Source of the DNA: Planctellipticum variicoloris
GTDB taxonomy: Bacteria; Planctomycetota; Planctomycetia; Planctomycetales; Planctomycetaceae
Direction: 5' to 3'
Length of the DNA: 64,000 nt
Assembly (NCBI RefSeq): GCF_030622045.1
Contig: NZ_CP130886.1
Coordinates: 5,650,001 to 5,714,000 of the forward strand
How positions within the stretch are numbered: position 1 is the first letter of the stretch; the number at the start of each line of letters is the position of its first letter. Under the pieces are notes generated by a model, which did not search any database, had not been told where the DNA came from, and worked only from the letters and a program-made list of their open reading frames with translations. Of the stretch, positions 17,274-28,912 are shown piece after piece. A program made the translations under genes and the position numbers.

Positions 17274-18221
17274 TTATTCGCATTGATCGCCGGAGGCGGG
17301 CCGGTAGCCCCTCAGAAACTCGGCCACGGCCATCGGTCGTTTGCCGTCGGGCTGGACCTGCACCAGGTCGATTCTCCCGGTTCCGCACTGGACCGTGCAG
17401 CGTTCGGCCGTCGCTTCGACAACGGTTCCCGGCACTCCCGGACCGTCGGCATCGGCGACCCGGACGCGCTGGACGAGGGCTCGCAGCGGGGGGCGGCCGG
17501 CGAGATGCACCGTCGTAAAAGCCATCGGCCAGGGCTGCATGCCGCGGACGTGACGCTCCACCTCGACGGCAGACCGATTCCACGGGATTCGACCGTCCTG
17601 TTTGGTCAGTTTGCCGGCTCGGGTGACGAGGGCCGGATCCTGCAGGACGGGTGTCGTCGTCCCGGCCTCAATCTGGCCAATCACCTGCAGCGTCAGCGGG
17701 CCGGCCAGCTCGGCCAGCCGGGCTTCGAGATCGCCGGTCGTGTCGTCGGGGCCGATGGGCGTCCGGACGACTCCCAGCATCGGGCCGGCGTCGAGCTTCG
17801 GTTCGAGCTGGATGATCGTCACGCCGCTCTCGGCGTCACCGTTGAGCACCGCCGCATGAATGGGAGTCGCGCCGCGGTATTTCGGCAGCAGCGACGCATG
17901 CACGTTGATCGTGCCGAATCGCGGTAAATGCAGGACTTCGGCGGAGAGAATCTGGCCGTAGGCCGCGACGACCTGCAGATCGGCCTGCCACTCCCGCAGC
18001 AGCGCCACCGACTCGGGCGTCTTGATATTGTCCGGCTGAAAGACCGACGTACCGCGGGCGAGCGCCAGCTCTTTGAGCGGATTGACGTGGTGATGGTGAC
18101 CACGTCCCGTTCGATCGGGCTGCGTCACCAGGCCCGCGACGGTATGGTTCGAGGCGCAAAGGGCTTCGAAGACCGGCAACGCCAGGCGGCCGGTGCCCAT
18201 GAAGACAATCCGCAAACCCAT
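17274..18221 (-). CDS. fmt: methionyl-tRNA formyltransferase
   Basis: 315 residues, the normal family length. It formylates Met-tRNAfMet with 10-formyl-THF so that translation can initiate. The N-terminal formyltransferase domain opens MGLRIVFMGTGRLALPVFEAL. The catalytic block INVHASLLPKYRGATPI (Asn106, His108) and the LDAGPML Asp (about 144) are intact, and the C-terminal OB-like domain follows (VERHVRGMQPWPMAF onward). The def gene usually found next to fmt is not in the window. Downstream come a TPR/metallopeptidase gene and others with no obvious link. Confidence 0.95.
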   Translation of the reverse strand: MGLRIVFMGTGRLALPVFEALCASNHTVAGLVTQPDRTGRGHHHHVNPLKELALARGTSVFQPDNIKTPESVALLREWQADLQVVAAYGQILSAEVLHLPRFGTINVHASLLPKYRGATPIHAAVLNGDAESGVTIIQLEPKLDAGPMLGVVRTPIGPDDTTGDLEARLAELAGPLTLQVIGQIEAGTTTPVLQDPALVTRAGKLTKQDGRIPWNRSAVEVERHVRGMQPWPMAFTTVHLAGRPPLRALVQRVRVADADGPGVPGTVVEATAERCTVQCGTGRIDLVQVQPDGKRPMAVAEFLRGYRPASGDQCE

Positions 18222-18531
18222 CGAGGCTCCTCAATCCTATGTCCGAAGCTCGAAATTCGAAGAAGTTCTAGATCCCTGATCCCAGTCACCACGCCCGATC
18301 TGGCGGCGGCCAACGCCGTCCCCCCCCGGTGGCCTTCCGGCAAGCATGACCTGGCAATGAACTTCGAGCCGGTGTATTGCCAGCGTTGCAGGGAGGCTCA
18401 CCGTGAGACGGAGACCACGTTATTCATCGTACCGTGCAGAACAGGTGCAGGCGATTGGCGGACGGCGCCCACTGAAACGGGCCGCCCCCCTCAATCGCCC
18501 CTGAAACACAACATACCCGGCGCAACAAGAA
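18222..18531. other. intergenic region between the sugar isomerase gene and fmt
   Basis: No gene is visible. A 7-base-period stretch lies at 18243-18271 (CCGAAGC, TCGAAAT, TCGAAGA), of a different type from the other arrays. The rest holds nothing I can name; the fmt promoter must lie here. Confidence 0.5.
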
Positions 18532-18557
18532 GCCCCGCAGGATCATTCCTGCGGGGC
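18532..18557 (-). terminator. terminator after the sugar isomerase-family gene
   Basis: An 11-bp perfect stem (GCCCCGCAGGA/TCCTGCGGGGC) with a 4-base loop, followed on the minus strand by TTCTTGTTG, 37 bp past the stop at 18594. Confidence 0.8.
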
Positions 18558-18593
18558 GACAGGTCTCACACAAACGGGTCGTGCGTTCGAAAA

Positions 18594-19589
<996 letters not shown>

Positions 19590-19756
19590 AGGGAAAACCC
19601 TTTCACTCGACAGAAGCAGCGTCATGGGCGAAAGTCCGAACGCTGTCCGCAGGTAGCCCGCAGCGCGCATCGGAACGTGCTGGCAAGCTAGAGCAGGCCG
19701 AGTGGAAAGTCAACCGGCGCAGCGCGGACGCAGCTTATCGCGCAATCACGGAAGGC

Positions 19757-20107
19757 TCACTCGCGCGGGTGGTTGCGCTCGTCCACATGGATGATGCGGG
19801 GGAGATGGCTGGACCGTTCCGACTCGGCAAATTGCGCATAGGAGCAAATGATGACGAGATGGCCCGGCCGGACCAGATGGGCGCCGGCCCCGTTGATGCA
19901 GATCGTCCCCGACCCGGCGGGTCCCGAGATCGCGTAGGTGGTCAGGCGGTTGCCGTTGGTGATATTGTACACATGCACCTGCTCGAATTCGACGATATCG
20001 GCCAGTTCCAGGAGCCGGCTGTCGATCGTGACGCTTCCCTCGTATTCCAGGTTGGCATCGGTCACCGTGGCGCGGTGGATTTTCGCCTTGAGCAGCGTGC
20101 GTTGCAT
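19757..20107 (-). CDS. panD: aspartate 1-decarboxylase
   Basis: 116 residues, as expected. It makes beta-alanine for pantothenate and CoA from L-aspartate. The self-cleavage site Gly24-Ser25 in [10 protein letters not shown], which yields the pyruvoyl group, is present, with Lys9, Arg54 and Tyr58 ([10 protein letters not shown]) at the classical positions. No other pan gene is in the window. No clear Shine-Dalgarno sequence precedes the ATG. Confidence 0.95.
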   Translation of the reverse strand: MQRTLLKAKIHRATVTDANLEYEGSVTIDSRLLELADIVEFEQVHVYNITNGNRLTTYAISGPAGSGTICINGAGAHLVRPGHLVIICSYAQFAESERSSHLPRIIHVDERNHPRE

Positions 20108-20419
20108 GAGCAGGAATTCAGTCGCAGAGCGGGGTTACGGAGCGGGGAGGAACGCGGCGGTCAGGTCGGCGTCTTCCATTGTGACGCGAATCCGACGGGC
20201 GGCCAAGGGCAGCTCGATACCGGTGGAATATCGCATCGGCGGCAACTGATCAGTCGCTTGTCGCAAACCCAACCTCGGCACCGCACGGAGGTTCGCCCTA
20301 CTCCGCGCCCGGCCAGCGCGGTATCGTACTGGCCGTCCGAGGTGGTCCCGCCTGCGCGGAACCCGGGTGGGCGTCATTTCGACCGCCCCCAGGCCTTGGC
20401 GACGAGAGGGACGGAGCGG
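20108..20419. other. divergent intergenic region, panD and epimerase genes
   Basis: About 310 bp between divergent starts; it must hold promoters in both directions. I could not pick out a convincing -35/-10 pair, operator or riboswitch. Confidence 0.5.
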
Positions 20420-21403
20420 ATGGCTCGGTGTCTGGTGACCGGCGGCGCCGGTTTTATCGGGAGTCACTTGACCGAACGACTGCTGGATCTCGGCCACGAG
20501 GTCACCGTTCTCGACGACCTGTCGACCGGTTCCCGCGAGAATCTGGCGGCGGTCGCAAACCATCCCGCCTTTCGCCTGCGCGTCGGGTCGATCACCGACC
20601 CGCTCCTGCTGACGGAAGTCATGGCGGGGAGCGAAGTGATTTATCATCTCGCCGCCGCGGTCGGCGTGAAGCTGGTGGCGGACGACCCGGTCCGGACCAT
20701 CGAAACCAATATTTATCCCACCGAGCTGCTGCTGCGGCAGGCGGTCCAGGGGCGCCAGCGAGTTTTCCTGGCCTCGACCAGCGAAGTCTACGGTAAAAAC
20801 CCCAAGGAACGCTGGACGGAAGAAGACGATCTGCATTTCGGAGCAACCACGCGAGCCCGCTGGGCTTACGGGTGCTCGAAGGCGATCGACGAGTTTCTGG
20901 CGCTGGCCTATCACCGCAAGTTTCAGTTGCCGGTTGTGATCGGGCGATTCTTCAACGTCGTCGGGCCGCGGCAGGTCGGACATTACGGGATGGTGATCCC
21001 CCGCTTCGTCGACCAGGCGCTGGCAGGCCGGCCGCTGGAAGTCTACGACGACGGCGGTCAGACCCGCTGTTTCGGGCATGTCCAGGAAGTCGTGGAATGC
21101 GTGTTTCGGCTGACGGAGTCGTCGGCGGCGCACGGGGAAGTCTTCAACATCGGCAGCGACGAACTGGTGACGATCCGCGGTCTGGCGGAGCAGATCATCG
21201 CGAAGGTGCATCCGGGGCTGGCGATCCGGTACATTCCCTATCGCGAAGCGTATGGCGAAGGCTTCGAGGATGTTCGCCAGCGGGTCCCCGATCTGACCCG
21301 GCTGCGAACCACGCTGGGAATGCAGCCCAGCCGGTCGCTCAGCGATATCCTCGATGATGTGATTGCCTGGAAACGGTCGCAACCTGCCGGGGATCAGACG
21401 TGA
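20420..21403 (+). CDS. NAD-dependent nucleotide-sugar epimerase/dehydratase
   Basis: 327 residues, extended SDR family. Rossmann motif GGAGFIGS at residues 8-15, and catalytic Tyr150/Lys154 in YGCSK with Ser/Thr near 119-120. The [21 protein letters not shown] block is typical of UDP-glucuronate decarboxylase/4-epimerase-like enzymes, so the substrate is probably a UDP-sugar; the precise reaction is not settled. The ATG at 20420 has GGAG directly before. Its stop overlaps the GTG start of the next gene (GTGA), so the two are translationally coupled, suggesting sugar supply to an envelope glycosyltransferase. Confidence 0.9.
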   Translation: MARCLVTGGAGFIGSHLTERLLDLGHEVTVLDDLSTGSRENLAAVANHPAFRLRVGSITDPLLLTEVMAGSEVIYHLAAAVGVKLVADDPVRTIETNIYPTELLLRQAVQGRQRVFLASTSEVYGKNPKERWTEEDDLHFGATTRARWAYGCSKAIDEFLALAYHRKFQLPVVIGRFFNVVGPRQVGHYGMVIPRFVDQALAGRPLEVYDDGGQTRCFGHVQEVVECVFRLTESSAAHGEVFNIGSDELVTIRGLAEQIIAKVHPGLAIRYIPYREAYGEGFEDVRQRVPDLTRLRTTLGMQPSRSLSDILDDVIAWKRSQPAGDQT

Positions 21404-23346
21404 CGGACGGCTCGCCGGAGTTGAGCAGGCCGAAGCCCGAAGATTCGGCCGGCGCCTCGCCTTCATCGGTCCCGCGACCATCCCTCGAACTGGCGGGCGA
21501 CCAGCGCCTGCTCGCGCTGGCGGCGCCGCGACCGGAGCCGCTGTTCGTCGTCTTGCGACGGTCGGCCATGCTGCGACCGCTGCTGCTGCTAGGGGCGACG
21601 CTGCCGGGTCTGCTCGCGCTGGCGGAATGCGTTCCCGATACGCGCAGCGCCTTGTGGGGGCTGCGGGCGCTGGACGTGCTCGCCAGTCACGACATCGACG
21701 ACGCGCTGCGACCGGGATTCGGCGAGGCCGGCCAGTCGCTGCTGTTTCAACCGCCGCTGCAGGCGTGGCTGGTGGCGACCAGCATGGAGTCTCTGGGGGC
21801 AACTCGCCGCGTCGCTCCGTTTCTCCCCTCCTATCTCTGGTCCGCGCTGGCCGTCTGGTGTCTGTACCGGATGATCAGCCAGCTCGCCGGTCACCGGCTC
21901 GCGTTTCTGGCGGCGCTGGGATTCTGTCTGCATCCGCAGGTTCTGACGCAAGTCCGCTCCGCATCGCCGGATGCTCTGGGAACTCTCACGGCCTGTCTGA
22001 CGGTCTGGCTGTTCCTGCGGCATCTGCAGATCCCGTTCGGCATCGTCTCGTGGTCGCTGCTGGGGGCCGGGCTGTCGTGGGGTCTGTGCATGCTGGCGGC
22101 CGGTCCGCTGGCGATCATTCTGGCGGGGATCCTGCTGATTCATGCGGTCGTCTTTCCGTGGGTTCGACAGCGCACGACCGCCGTGCCGATCTCCGGACGA
22201 AGCCCCCGAGCCTCTTTTCAGAGGCAGTTTCGGAGCTGGCTGCTGCTGGTGATCACCGGAGTTCCGGTGGCGAGCTGGTGGAGCCTGATGATGTCCGAGC
22301 AGTACGGCTGGTCGTTCCAGCAGAGCTGGTGGACCGGACTCCCGACAACGCCCCCCGGACGGTCGATCTCCTTGTACTTGAAGGAAGCGATGCTGTCGGC
22401 GCGCGGGCGACTCGACCATTGGCTGATTCTGCAGACCTGGGTCGCCGGCTGGGCGGTTCTCGGCTTCTGGCAGATCAGTTCCGACTGGCGGCGGAAGGGA
22501 CACGAATCGCGGCGCGAGCTGTATCACCTGGCCCTGATCTGGGGCGTCGTGGCGGTCGCAATCCGCCTCTGGATGGCCGGCGTCGGCGCGTCGATTCCGC
22601 TGAGCGCGGGACTCGTCGAACCGCTGACGATTATTCCGCTCATGATTCTTGCGGGAGTAGGCGTTGAAGCCGTCCTCGACCGCCAGGCGACGGCGGGGGG
22701 AGTGGCGACGGCGATCGCCATCACGGCGGGTCTGCTGACTCTGTCGTGGACCGATCGGTGGTGGCTGGTCGCGCTGGTCGGGGGCGTCGTCTTCGCCGGG
22801 ATTCTGATCGGCGGGGCTCTGGCGACTCGGCCCTTCTCGAACGACCGCCCCTGGCAGGAGCCGCAGGTCCGCCCGCTGTTGATGGCGATCCTGTTCTGCA
22901 CGCTGGTCGGTCAGTCCGTCGAGTGCATCCGCACCGCACTCCGGCGGGAGCCCGGTTCCGAACGCCTGCCGCGATTTCGCCAGAGGCTGGCGGATCTGCC
23001 GCAAGTGCAGCGGATTTCGGTCATTTCTCCCCAGGCCCCTCCGCCGGTCCAGCTTCGTCTGCTGCTGCGAAGCTGCTGGCCGGCTGCGGAACTGGTTGTC
23101 ACCGAGGGCTGGGATCCGGGACTGACCCAGCACCTGAATGCGCGGGACTCCAGCGAAGAGGCCCGTTATCTCGTCGTCGAATGGACTCGGCGGGAAATCA
23201 ACATTCAGGCGGAAACGGGGAGCGGCTGGCAGGTGAGGCAGGTCGCCGACCCGGCAAGTTCGTACGGCCGGCGGCTTTCCGCCTATCTGATTACGCCGGC
23301 GCCGCGCCCGATGGATCAGATCGCCCGCTCAAGCGGCCCGCGTTGA
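21400..23346 (+). CDS. GT39/ArnT-like membrane glycosyltransferase
   Basis: 648 residues. After a Pro/Ser-rich cytoplasmic N-terminus (about 1-50) come about ten hydrophobic helices (from about residue 57 to 500). The first periplasmic loop carries acidic residues ([14 protein letters not shown]), as in GT-C enzymes of the dolichyl-phosphate-mannose/ArnT type, which move sugars from lipid carriers. A soluble C-terminal domain (about 505-648) follows. The GTG start overlaps the epimerase stop. Its 3' end overlaps the convergent GT9 gene by 18 bp. The family call rests on topology and loop pattern, so the acceptor is unknown. Confidence 0.75.
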   Translation: MTDGSPELSRPKPEDSAGASPSSVPRPSLELAGDQRLLALAAPRPEPLFVVLRRSAMLRPLLLLGATLPGLLALAECVPDTRSALWGLRALDVLASHDIDDALRPGFGEAGQSLLFQPPLQAWLVATSMESLGATRRVAPFLPSYLWSALAVWCLYRMISQLAGHRLAFLAALGFCLHPQVLTQVRSASPDALGTLTACLTVWLFLRHLQIPFGIVSWSLLGAGLSWGLCMLAAGPLAIILAGILLIHAVVFPWVRQRTTAVPISGRSPRASFQRQFRSWLLLVITGVPVASWWSLMMSEQYGWSFQQSWWTGLPTTPPGRSISLYLKEAMLSARGRLDHWLILQTWVAGWAVLGFWQISSDWRRKGHESRRELYHLALIWGVVAVAIRLWMAGVGASIPLSAGLVEPLTIIPLMILAGVGVEAVLDRQATAGGVATAIAITAGLLTLSWTDRWWLVALVGGVVFAGILIGGALATRPFSNDRPWQEPQVRPLLMAILFCTLVGQSVECIRTALRREPGSERLPRFRQRLADLPQVQRISVISPQAPPPVQLRLLLRSCWPAAELVVTEGWDPGLTQHLNARDSSEEARYLVVEWTRREINIQAETGSGWQVRQVADPASSYGRRLSAYLITPAPRPMDQIARSSGPR

Positions 23347-24447
23347 ACGGAACGGAGCCAGGGCATTCCGTTCGATAAGTCTCTGCAGTCCGCGCCAGAC
23401 CCGCTCCACGTCGAGTTCGGCGTGGCAGCAATGCTTCCGCGCCCCGTGGTGCGGACAGGTCTTGCGATAACTGGCGGCGCAGTCGACGGTTGTTGAAACC
23501 AGTTCGTGCGCTGGTCCGGGAGGCCCTGACTGGACCGCGCTGGTACAGGTGAAAATGCCGAGCGTGGGAGTCCCCAGCCCGGCGGCCAGATGCATCGGTC
23601 CCGAGTCGTTGCTGACGGCAACATCCACCCGGCTCAGCAATGCGGACAGTTGTTTCAGCGTCGACGAACCGGTCAGGTTGCGAACGAGGCCGCGCGGGAC
23701 GAGTCCCGCGATCTGCTGCTGCAGCAATTCGGCGTCCGGTCGTTCAGCCGGGCTCCCCAGAATGACGACTCCGGCTCCCCAGGACTGCATGGCCCTGGCC
23801 GCCACGGCGGCAAAGCGTTCCACCGGCCAGCGCTTCGTTTCCCAGCGGGCGCCGGGATGAAACGCCAGCAGGGGGCGCGGCAAGCCCCCGAGCTGCTGAC
23901 TGGCCCAGGCGTCGTCGTCCGCGGAAGTCGCGATGATTGTCTGTCGGGGATGATCGCCCAGACCAAGCACCTCGGCCAGACGCCAGTTGCGGGCATGGGC
24001 GGGAACCTGGCGTGTTGTGTCGGGGATTGTGCAGTTGACGGTCAGGTGGGCGCCTTCGCGCGCGGTTTGCAGGCCGACGCGGATCGGGGCGCCGGTAACA
24101 GCGGTCATCACGGCGGTTCGCAGCAGTCCCTGCAGGTCGAGGACGAGATCAAACCGGCTGCGAGCCAAGCTGCCGAAGAGAGTCAACCAGTCTCGGGCGG
24201 TCCCCCGACGATGAAACGGAATGACGCCCGCCAGATCGGGGTGACCATCGACGAGGCCGCGCAGCTCCCGGTTGATGACCCAGGTGACTTCGGCTCGTGG
24301 AAATGCTGCGCGCAGGACGGGGAGCAACGGCAGGGTCTGCACGATGTCACCCAGCGCGCTGGGCTTGATCAGGCAAATCCGCCGGGGAGAGAGCGAACGC
24401 AAGTCCTCTGCCGCAATCCCGAAGGAGAAACGGCCGCCGCGCGTCAT
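23329..24447 (-). CDS. glycosyltransferase family 9 (heptosyltransferase-like)
   Basis: 372 residues from the ATG at 24447 (AAGGA upstream). GT-B fold with the GT9 landmarks: ICLIKPSALGDIVQTLPLLPVL at the N-terminus, LAFHPGARWETKRWP and VSNDSGPMHLAAGLGTPTLGIF in the C-terminal nucleotide-sugar site. Relatives are WaaC/WaaF/RfaQ, which add heptose to lipopolysaccharide. The C-terminus has a cysteine-rich tail (TCPHHGARKHCCHAELD) that is not part of the usual motif. Convergent with, and slightly overlapping, the GT39-like gene. Confidence 0.9.
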   Translation of the reverse strand: MTRGGRFSFGIAAEDLRSLSPRRICLIKPSALGDIVQTLPLLPVLRAAFPRAEVTWVINRELRGLVDGHPDLAGVIPFHRRGTARDWLTLFGSLARSRFDLVLDLQGLLRTAVMTAVTGAPIRVGLQTAREGAHLTVNCTIPDTTRQVPAHARNWRLAEVLGLGDHPRQTIIATSADDDAWASQQLGGLPRPLLAFHPGARWETKRWPVERFAAVAARAMQSWGAGVVILGSPAERPDAELLQQQIAGLVPRGLVRNLTGSSTLKQLSALLSRVDVAVSNDSGPMHLAAGLGTPTLGIFTCTSAVQSGPPGPAHELVSTTVDCAASYRKTCPHHGARKHCCHAELDVERVWRGLQRLIERNALAPFRSTRAA

Positions 24448-24807
24448 GGAAGCATCCTTGCCTTCGGAACTGCAGACACGGCCGGATGTTAGCACTCGGA
24501 ATCGGAGCCGGACAAGAGCAGTCGAACGGAGGAGTCGAGAGACGAGAGTCCAGAGTCGAGAGCCGGAACGAAGTGGATCGAGGGGGCCGGCGTCTCTGGA
24601 ACTGCAATACGTCGGGAACTTCATTGGCACACAACATCCTCCATAGACTGCCATTGAGCGTCGGGCGGCGATTCACTACCGTGCCGCCTCCCCGGAGACT
24701 CCGGGGAGATTCCACCGACTGACGGGACGTCGTCAGAGCGACGTCGCGGGCCCCTGCAGATCGTCTGGGAACGGCAGCCCATTGCGATTTCTTCAGGAAG
24801 GCAGCGC
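24448..24807. other. intergenic region, divergent GT9 and lipoprotein genes
   Basis: About 360 bp without a gene. It contains the heptamer array at 24532-24572 and presumably promoters for both flanking genes; none could be identified with confidence. Confidence 0.5.
24532..24572 (+). repeat. heptamer array (GAGTCGA type), tail AGCCGGAA
   Basis: GAGTCGA, GAGACGA, GAGTCCA, GAGTCGA, then GAGCCGGAACG. It shares units and tail with the arrays near 671, 44509 and 50481. Confidence 0.8.
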
Positions 24808-25284
24808 ATGCGGGATCGACGAGTCTGGCGGAACGGGGTTCTGTTCGCGCTGGTTCTGGCTGTCGGAATTCCTGCCACCGGCTGCGGCTATCTGCTGCAT
24901 CCGGAACGCAGGGGACAGCCGAATTCCGGTCGGATCGACCCGTCGATCGTGCTGCTGGACGGGCTGGGCTGCCTCTTTTTTCTGATTCCGGGGGTGATCG
25001 CCTTCGCGGTCGACTTTTCGTCCGGAACGATCTACCTGCCGCCCGAGCACTACGGCAACTCGGGAGGAGCGCCCCGAGAACTGGTGCAACTGCAGCTTGA
25101 GCCCGACCAGCGGAACGCGGCCGGTATTCAGGACGCCGTCTACCGGCGCACCGGCCAAAAAGTCGCGCTGACCGGTCGAGGGACGGTTGTCCGGACGATG
25201 GAATCGCCGGCGGACTTCGAGGCGACGGCTGACCAGGTTTCCCAGGACATTCTGGAATCCACCCCGGCGGTCGGCAACGAGTGA
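24808..25284 (+). CDS. lipoprotein of unknown function
   Basis: 158 residues with a strong AGGAAGG 6 nt before the ATG. A lipoprotein signal peptide ends at the lipobox ATGC (Cys26) in VGIPATGCGYLLHPER. A second hydrophobic stretch (about 48-67, LLDGLGCLFFLIPGVIAFAVDF) suggests an additional membrane segment, as in YceK/YidQ-like small lipoproteins; that match is only by layout. The C-terminal 80 residues show no motif I know. Lipid modification and envelope location are well supported; function is not. Confidence 0.75.
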   Translation: MRDRRVWRNGVLFALVLAVGIPATGCGYLLHPERRGQPNSGRIDPSIVLLDGLGCLFFLIPGVIAFAVDFSSGTIYLPPEHYGNSGGAPRELVQLQLEPDQRNAAGIQDAVYRRTGQKVALTGRGTVVRTMESPADFEATADQVSQDILESTPAVGNE

Positions 25285-25432
25285 CCCTGCCGGAATTGCG
25301 GATTGCCCGGCCGGCCGACAATTCGGCGTTCGGGCACATTTGCGGGGCGGTGAAGGGGTGGGGTATGGTACGGCGTCCCCGGCTGTGACGGGGATGCTCG
25401 AATTCGCCTGCTCCCCCTGCCGAACGACACCC

Positions 25433-28400
25433 ATGCCACGCATTCAGAAGCTGCTCGTCGCCAATCGGAGTGAGATTGCCATTCGCGTCTGCCGGAGCGC
25501 CCACGAGCTGGGGGTGCGGACGGTGGCGATCTATACGTTCGAAGACCGCTACGCCCTGCACCGGTTCAAGGCGGACGAGGCCTATGTCATCGGCAAGCCG
25601 GGCGAGCCGATCCGGGCGTACCTCGACATCCCCGCGATCATCCGGATCGCCCAGCAGTGCGGCGCGGACGCGATTCATCCCGGCTATGGTTTTCTCTCGG
25701 AGAACCCCGCCCTGGCGCAGGCCTGCGTCGACGCCGGAATCACGTTCGTCGGCCCCAGCGCCCGCGTACTCGATCAGCTCGGCGACAAGATCACCGCCCG
25801 CGAGATCGCCCGGAAGGCGGGCGTCCCGGTCCTGGGAGGCAGCTCCTCGCCGATCGCCAGCATCAAGGATGGCGAGAAACTGGCGGCCTCGCTGGGCTAT
25901 CCGATCATTCTGAAAGCGGCCAAGGGCGGGGGCGGACGCGGCATGCGCGTCGTCCAGACCCAGAAGGAATTCGCCGGGCTGTTCGAGCAGGCCCAGCGGG
26001 AGTCCCTGACGGCGTTCGGGAGCCCGGACATCTTCGTCGAGAAGTTCATTCCCCGTCCGCGGCACATTGAGGTGCAGTTGCTGGGCGACCAGCACGGGCA
26101 CCTGGTTCACCTGTTCGAGCGCGACTGCTCCGTTCAGCGGCGGCACCAGAAGGTCGTGGAGATCGCTCCGGCTCCATTCCTGGAGCCCGAAATCCGCAAC
26201 GAAATCTGCGAGTCGGCCCTGAAGATCGGCAAGGCGGTCAGCTATCAGAACGCCGGAACGGTCGAGTTCCTCTACGACACCGACGAACACAAGTTCTACT
26301 TCATCGAAGTGAATCCGCGGATTCAGGTCGAGCATACGGTCACGGAGGAAGTGACCGGCATCGATATCGTGAAGTCGCAGATTCTGATCGCCCAGGGGAC
26401 GCCGCTGAGCGATCCGGAGATCGATCTCGCCGACCAGTCCGCCATCCGCACGAACGGGTTCGCCATCCAGTGCCGGGTGACGACGGAAGATCCCGCCAAC
26501 AACTTCATGCCCGACTACGGACGGCTGTCGCATTACCGATCGAGCGGAGGAGTGGGAGTCCGGCTCGACTCGGGAAGTGCATTCTCCGGGGCGGTGGTCA
26601 ATCCCTTCTACGACTCGCTGCTGGTGAAGGTCTCGGTCCGCGGCCGGCGGTTTCAGGACGCCGCCGGGCGGATGGAACGCTGCCTGCAGGAGTTCCGCAT
26701 CCGGGGTGTGAAGACCAACATTCCGTTCCTTGTGAAGGTGATGACGCACCCGCGCTTCCTGTCGGGGGGCTTCACCACGCGGTTCATTGATGAAACGCCG
26801 TCCCTGTTCCAGTTTGCCCCCCGCAAGGACCGGGCGACGAAGGTGCTGACGTTCCTGGGCGAAACGATCGTCAACGGCGCCAAGGCGACTCCCGCGGCCC
26901 TGGTGGCGAAGATCAACCGCGCCCCCGCCCCGGTTCCCGACGTCGATCTGAACGTCGCTCCGCCCGCCGGCAGCCGCGATAAGTTCAAAGAACTGGGAAT
27001 CGAAAAATTCCAGCAGTGGATTCTGAAGCAGCGGCAATTGCTGATCACGGACACCACGTTCCGCGATGCACACCAGTCGCTGCTGGCGACCCGCTTCCGG
27101 ACGCACGATCTGCTGCAGATTGCCGATTACTACGCCCGCGACTGTGCGCAGCTCTTTTCGCTGGAAATGTGGGGCGGAGCCACGTTCGACACCTCGCTGC
27201 GGTTTCTGAAAGAGTGTCCCTGGCAGCGGCTGGCGGACATGCGGAGCAAGATCCCCAACATCCTGTTCCAGATGCTGCTGCGGGCGTCGAATGCGGTCGG
27301 CTATACGAACTATCCGGACAACATCGTCCGCGAGTTCGTCAAAGAGGCAGCCCAGGCGGGGATGGACATTTTCCGCGTGTTCGATTCGCTCAACTGGGCG
27401 CCGAACATGAAGGTCGCGATGGAAGCCGTGCAGAAGGCGGGGGGCATCTGCGAAGCGGCGATCTGCTACACAGGGGATATTCTCAATCCCGAGCGTCCGA
27501 AGTACGACCTGAAGTACTACGTCGAGCTGGCGAAAGAGCTGGAGAAGATGGGGGCGCACATCCTGGCCATCAAGGACATGGCCGGCCTGTGCAAGCCCCA
27601 GGCCGCCGAACTGCTGGTCAAGACGCTCAAGCAGGAAATCGGGATTCCGATCCACTTCCACACGCACGACACGGCGGGGATTCAGGGGGCGTCGATCCTG
27701 ATGGGGAGCGAGGCCGGCCTCGACATCGCCGACGCCGCCATGGCGCCGATGTCGGGGGGCACCTCGCAGCCCAATCTGAACGCCATCGTCGAAGCGCTGC
27801 GCTTCTCCCGCCGACACACCGGGCTGGAAACGAGCAAGCTGGATGCGGCCGCCCGCTACTGGGAAGCGGTCCGGAACTATTACCTGCCGTTCGAGACCGT
27901 CATGTTGCCGGCGACGGGCGACCTGTACCAGCACGAGATGCCGGGGGGGCAATACACGAACCTGTATCAGCAGGCCAAGGCTCTGGGACTCGCCGAGCGC
28001 TGGCCCGAGGTCTGCCAGGTCTATGCCGAGGTCAATCAGCTCTTCGGCGACATCGTGAAGGTGACTCCCAGTTCGAAGTCCGTGGGGGACATGGCCCTGT
28101 TCATGGTCGCCAACAATTACACCTCGGCCGACATTCTGGACGAGAGCCGCGAACTGGCCTTCCCCGAGTCGGTCATCGACCTGATCGGCGGCCGGATGGG
28201 GCAACCGCCGGGGGGGTTCCCGAAGAAGGTGCAGAAGCGGATTCTGGGGGACCTGAAGCCGGTCAAGGGCCGGCCGGGAGCGAGCCTGCCGGCGGCCGAC
28301 TTTGCCGCTGCGAAAGACAAGGTGAAGGGGATTCTCAAGCGGGAACCCGAACACCGCGACGTGGTGACCTGGCTGCTGTATCCCAAGGTCTACGAAGAGT

Positions 28401-28879
28401 ACGCCGCCCACACGCACAAGTACTCCGACACGAGCGGTCTGCCGACGCCGGTCTTCTTCTACGGGCAGGAGCCCGGGGAAGAGATCTCGATCGAGATCGA
28501 GCCGGGCAAGACGCTGATCGTGAAGTTCCTGACGCTGGGCGATCCGCATTCGGACGGCAAGCGGACGGTCTTTTTCGAGCTGAACGGGCAGCCGCGCGAC
28601 GTGACCGTCGTCGACAAGTCGCTGGAGGCGACGGGGCCGTCGAATCTGAAGGCGGATCCGGGGAACCCGAATCACGTCGGGGCCAGCATGCCGGGGATGG
28701 TGGTGACGATCGGAGTTCAGGCGGGCGCTGCGGTCGTGAAGGGGCAGAAGCTGCTGACGCTGGAAGCGATGAAGATGGCGACCAACGTCCAGGCGGAACG
28801 GGACGGGCGAATCGACAAGGTGCTGGTCAAAGCCGGCACGCAGGTCAGCGCCGGCGATCTGCTCATTACGTATGCCTGA
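25433..28879 (+). CDS. pyc: pyruvate carboxylase
   Basis: 1148 residues, the usual length of the single-chain enzyme that turns pyruvate, bicarbonate and ATP into oxaloacetate. Biotin carboxylase domain about 1-455 (KLLVANRSEIAIRVCRSA, HPGYGFLSEN, the glycine loop KGGGGRGMR, EVNPRIQVEHTVTEEVTG). Carboxyltransferase domain about 530-1000 (TTFRDAHQSLLATRFRT, the metal-binding HFHTHDTAG). Biotin carboxyl carrier domain at the C-terminus with EAMKM; the biotinylated Lys is 1114. The gene is followed 90 bp later by a biotin ligase, which suggests coordinated production of enzyme and its modifying ligase. Confidence 0.97.
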   Translation: MPRIQKLLVANRSEIAIRVCRSAHELGVRTVAIYTFEDRYALHRFKADEAYVIGKPGEPIRAYLDIPAIIRIAQQCGADAIHPGYGFLSENPALAQACVDAGITFVGPSARVLDQLGDKITAREIARKAGVPVLGGSSSPIASIKDGEKLAASLGYPIILKAAKGGGGRGMRVVQTQKEFAGLFEQAQRESLTAFGSPDIFVEKFIPRPRHIEVQLLGDQHGHLVHLFERDCSVQRRHQKVVEIAPAPFLEPEIRNEICESALKIGKAVSYQNAGTVEFLYDTDEHKFYFIEVNPRIQVEHTVTEEVTGIDIVKSQILIAQGTPLSDPEIDLADQSAIRTNGFAIQCRVTTEDPANNFMPDYGRLSHYRSSGGVGVRLDSGSAFSGAVVNPFYDSLLVKVSVRGRRFQDAAGRMERCLQEFRIRGVKTNIPFLVKVMTHPRFLSGGFTTRFIDETPSLFQFAPRKDRATKVLTFLGETIVNGAKATPAALVAKINRAPAPVPDVDLNVAPPAGSRDKFKELGIEKFQQWILKQRQLLITDTTFRDAHQSLLATRFRTHDLLQIADYYARDCAQLFSLEMWGGATFDTSLRFLKECPWQRLADMRSKIPNILFQMLLRASNAVGYTNYPDNIVREFVKEAAQAGMDIFRVFDSLNWAPNMKVAMEAVQKAGGICEAAICYTGDILNPERPKYDLKYYVELAKELEKMGAHILAIKDMAGLCKPQAAELLVKTLKQEIGIPIHFHTHDTAGIQGASILMGSEAGLDIADAAMAPMSGGTSQPNLNAIVEALRFSRRHTGLETSKLDAAARYWEAVRNYYLPFETVMLPATGDLYQHEMPGGQYTNLYQQAKALGLAERWPEVCQVYAEVNQLFGDIVKVTPSSKSVGDMALFMVANNYTSADILDESRELAFPESVIDLIGGRMGQPPGGFPKKVQKRILGDLKPVKGRPGASLPAADFAAAKDKVKGILKREPEHRDVVTWLLYPKVYEEYAAHTHKYSDTSGLPTPVFFYGQEPGEEISIEIEPGKTLIVKFLTLGDPHSDGKRTVFFELNGQPRDVTVVDKSLEATGPSNLKADPGNPNHVGASMPGMVVTIGVQAGAAVVKGQKLLTLEAMKMATNVQAERDGRIDKVLVKAGTQVSAGDLLITYA

Positions 28880-28912
28880 TGGACTGGCCGTGAGAACGGG
28901 ATTCGTGCAGTC

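Noticed and set aside
24529-24600. Heptamer array as an upstream regulatory element of the lipoprotein gene
   Set aside because: The array is over 230 bp from the start codon and the same sequence type occurs after unrelated genes, so a gene-specific role is not supported.
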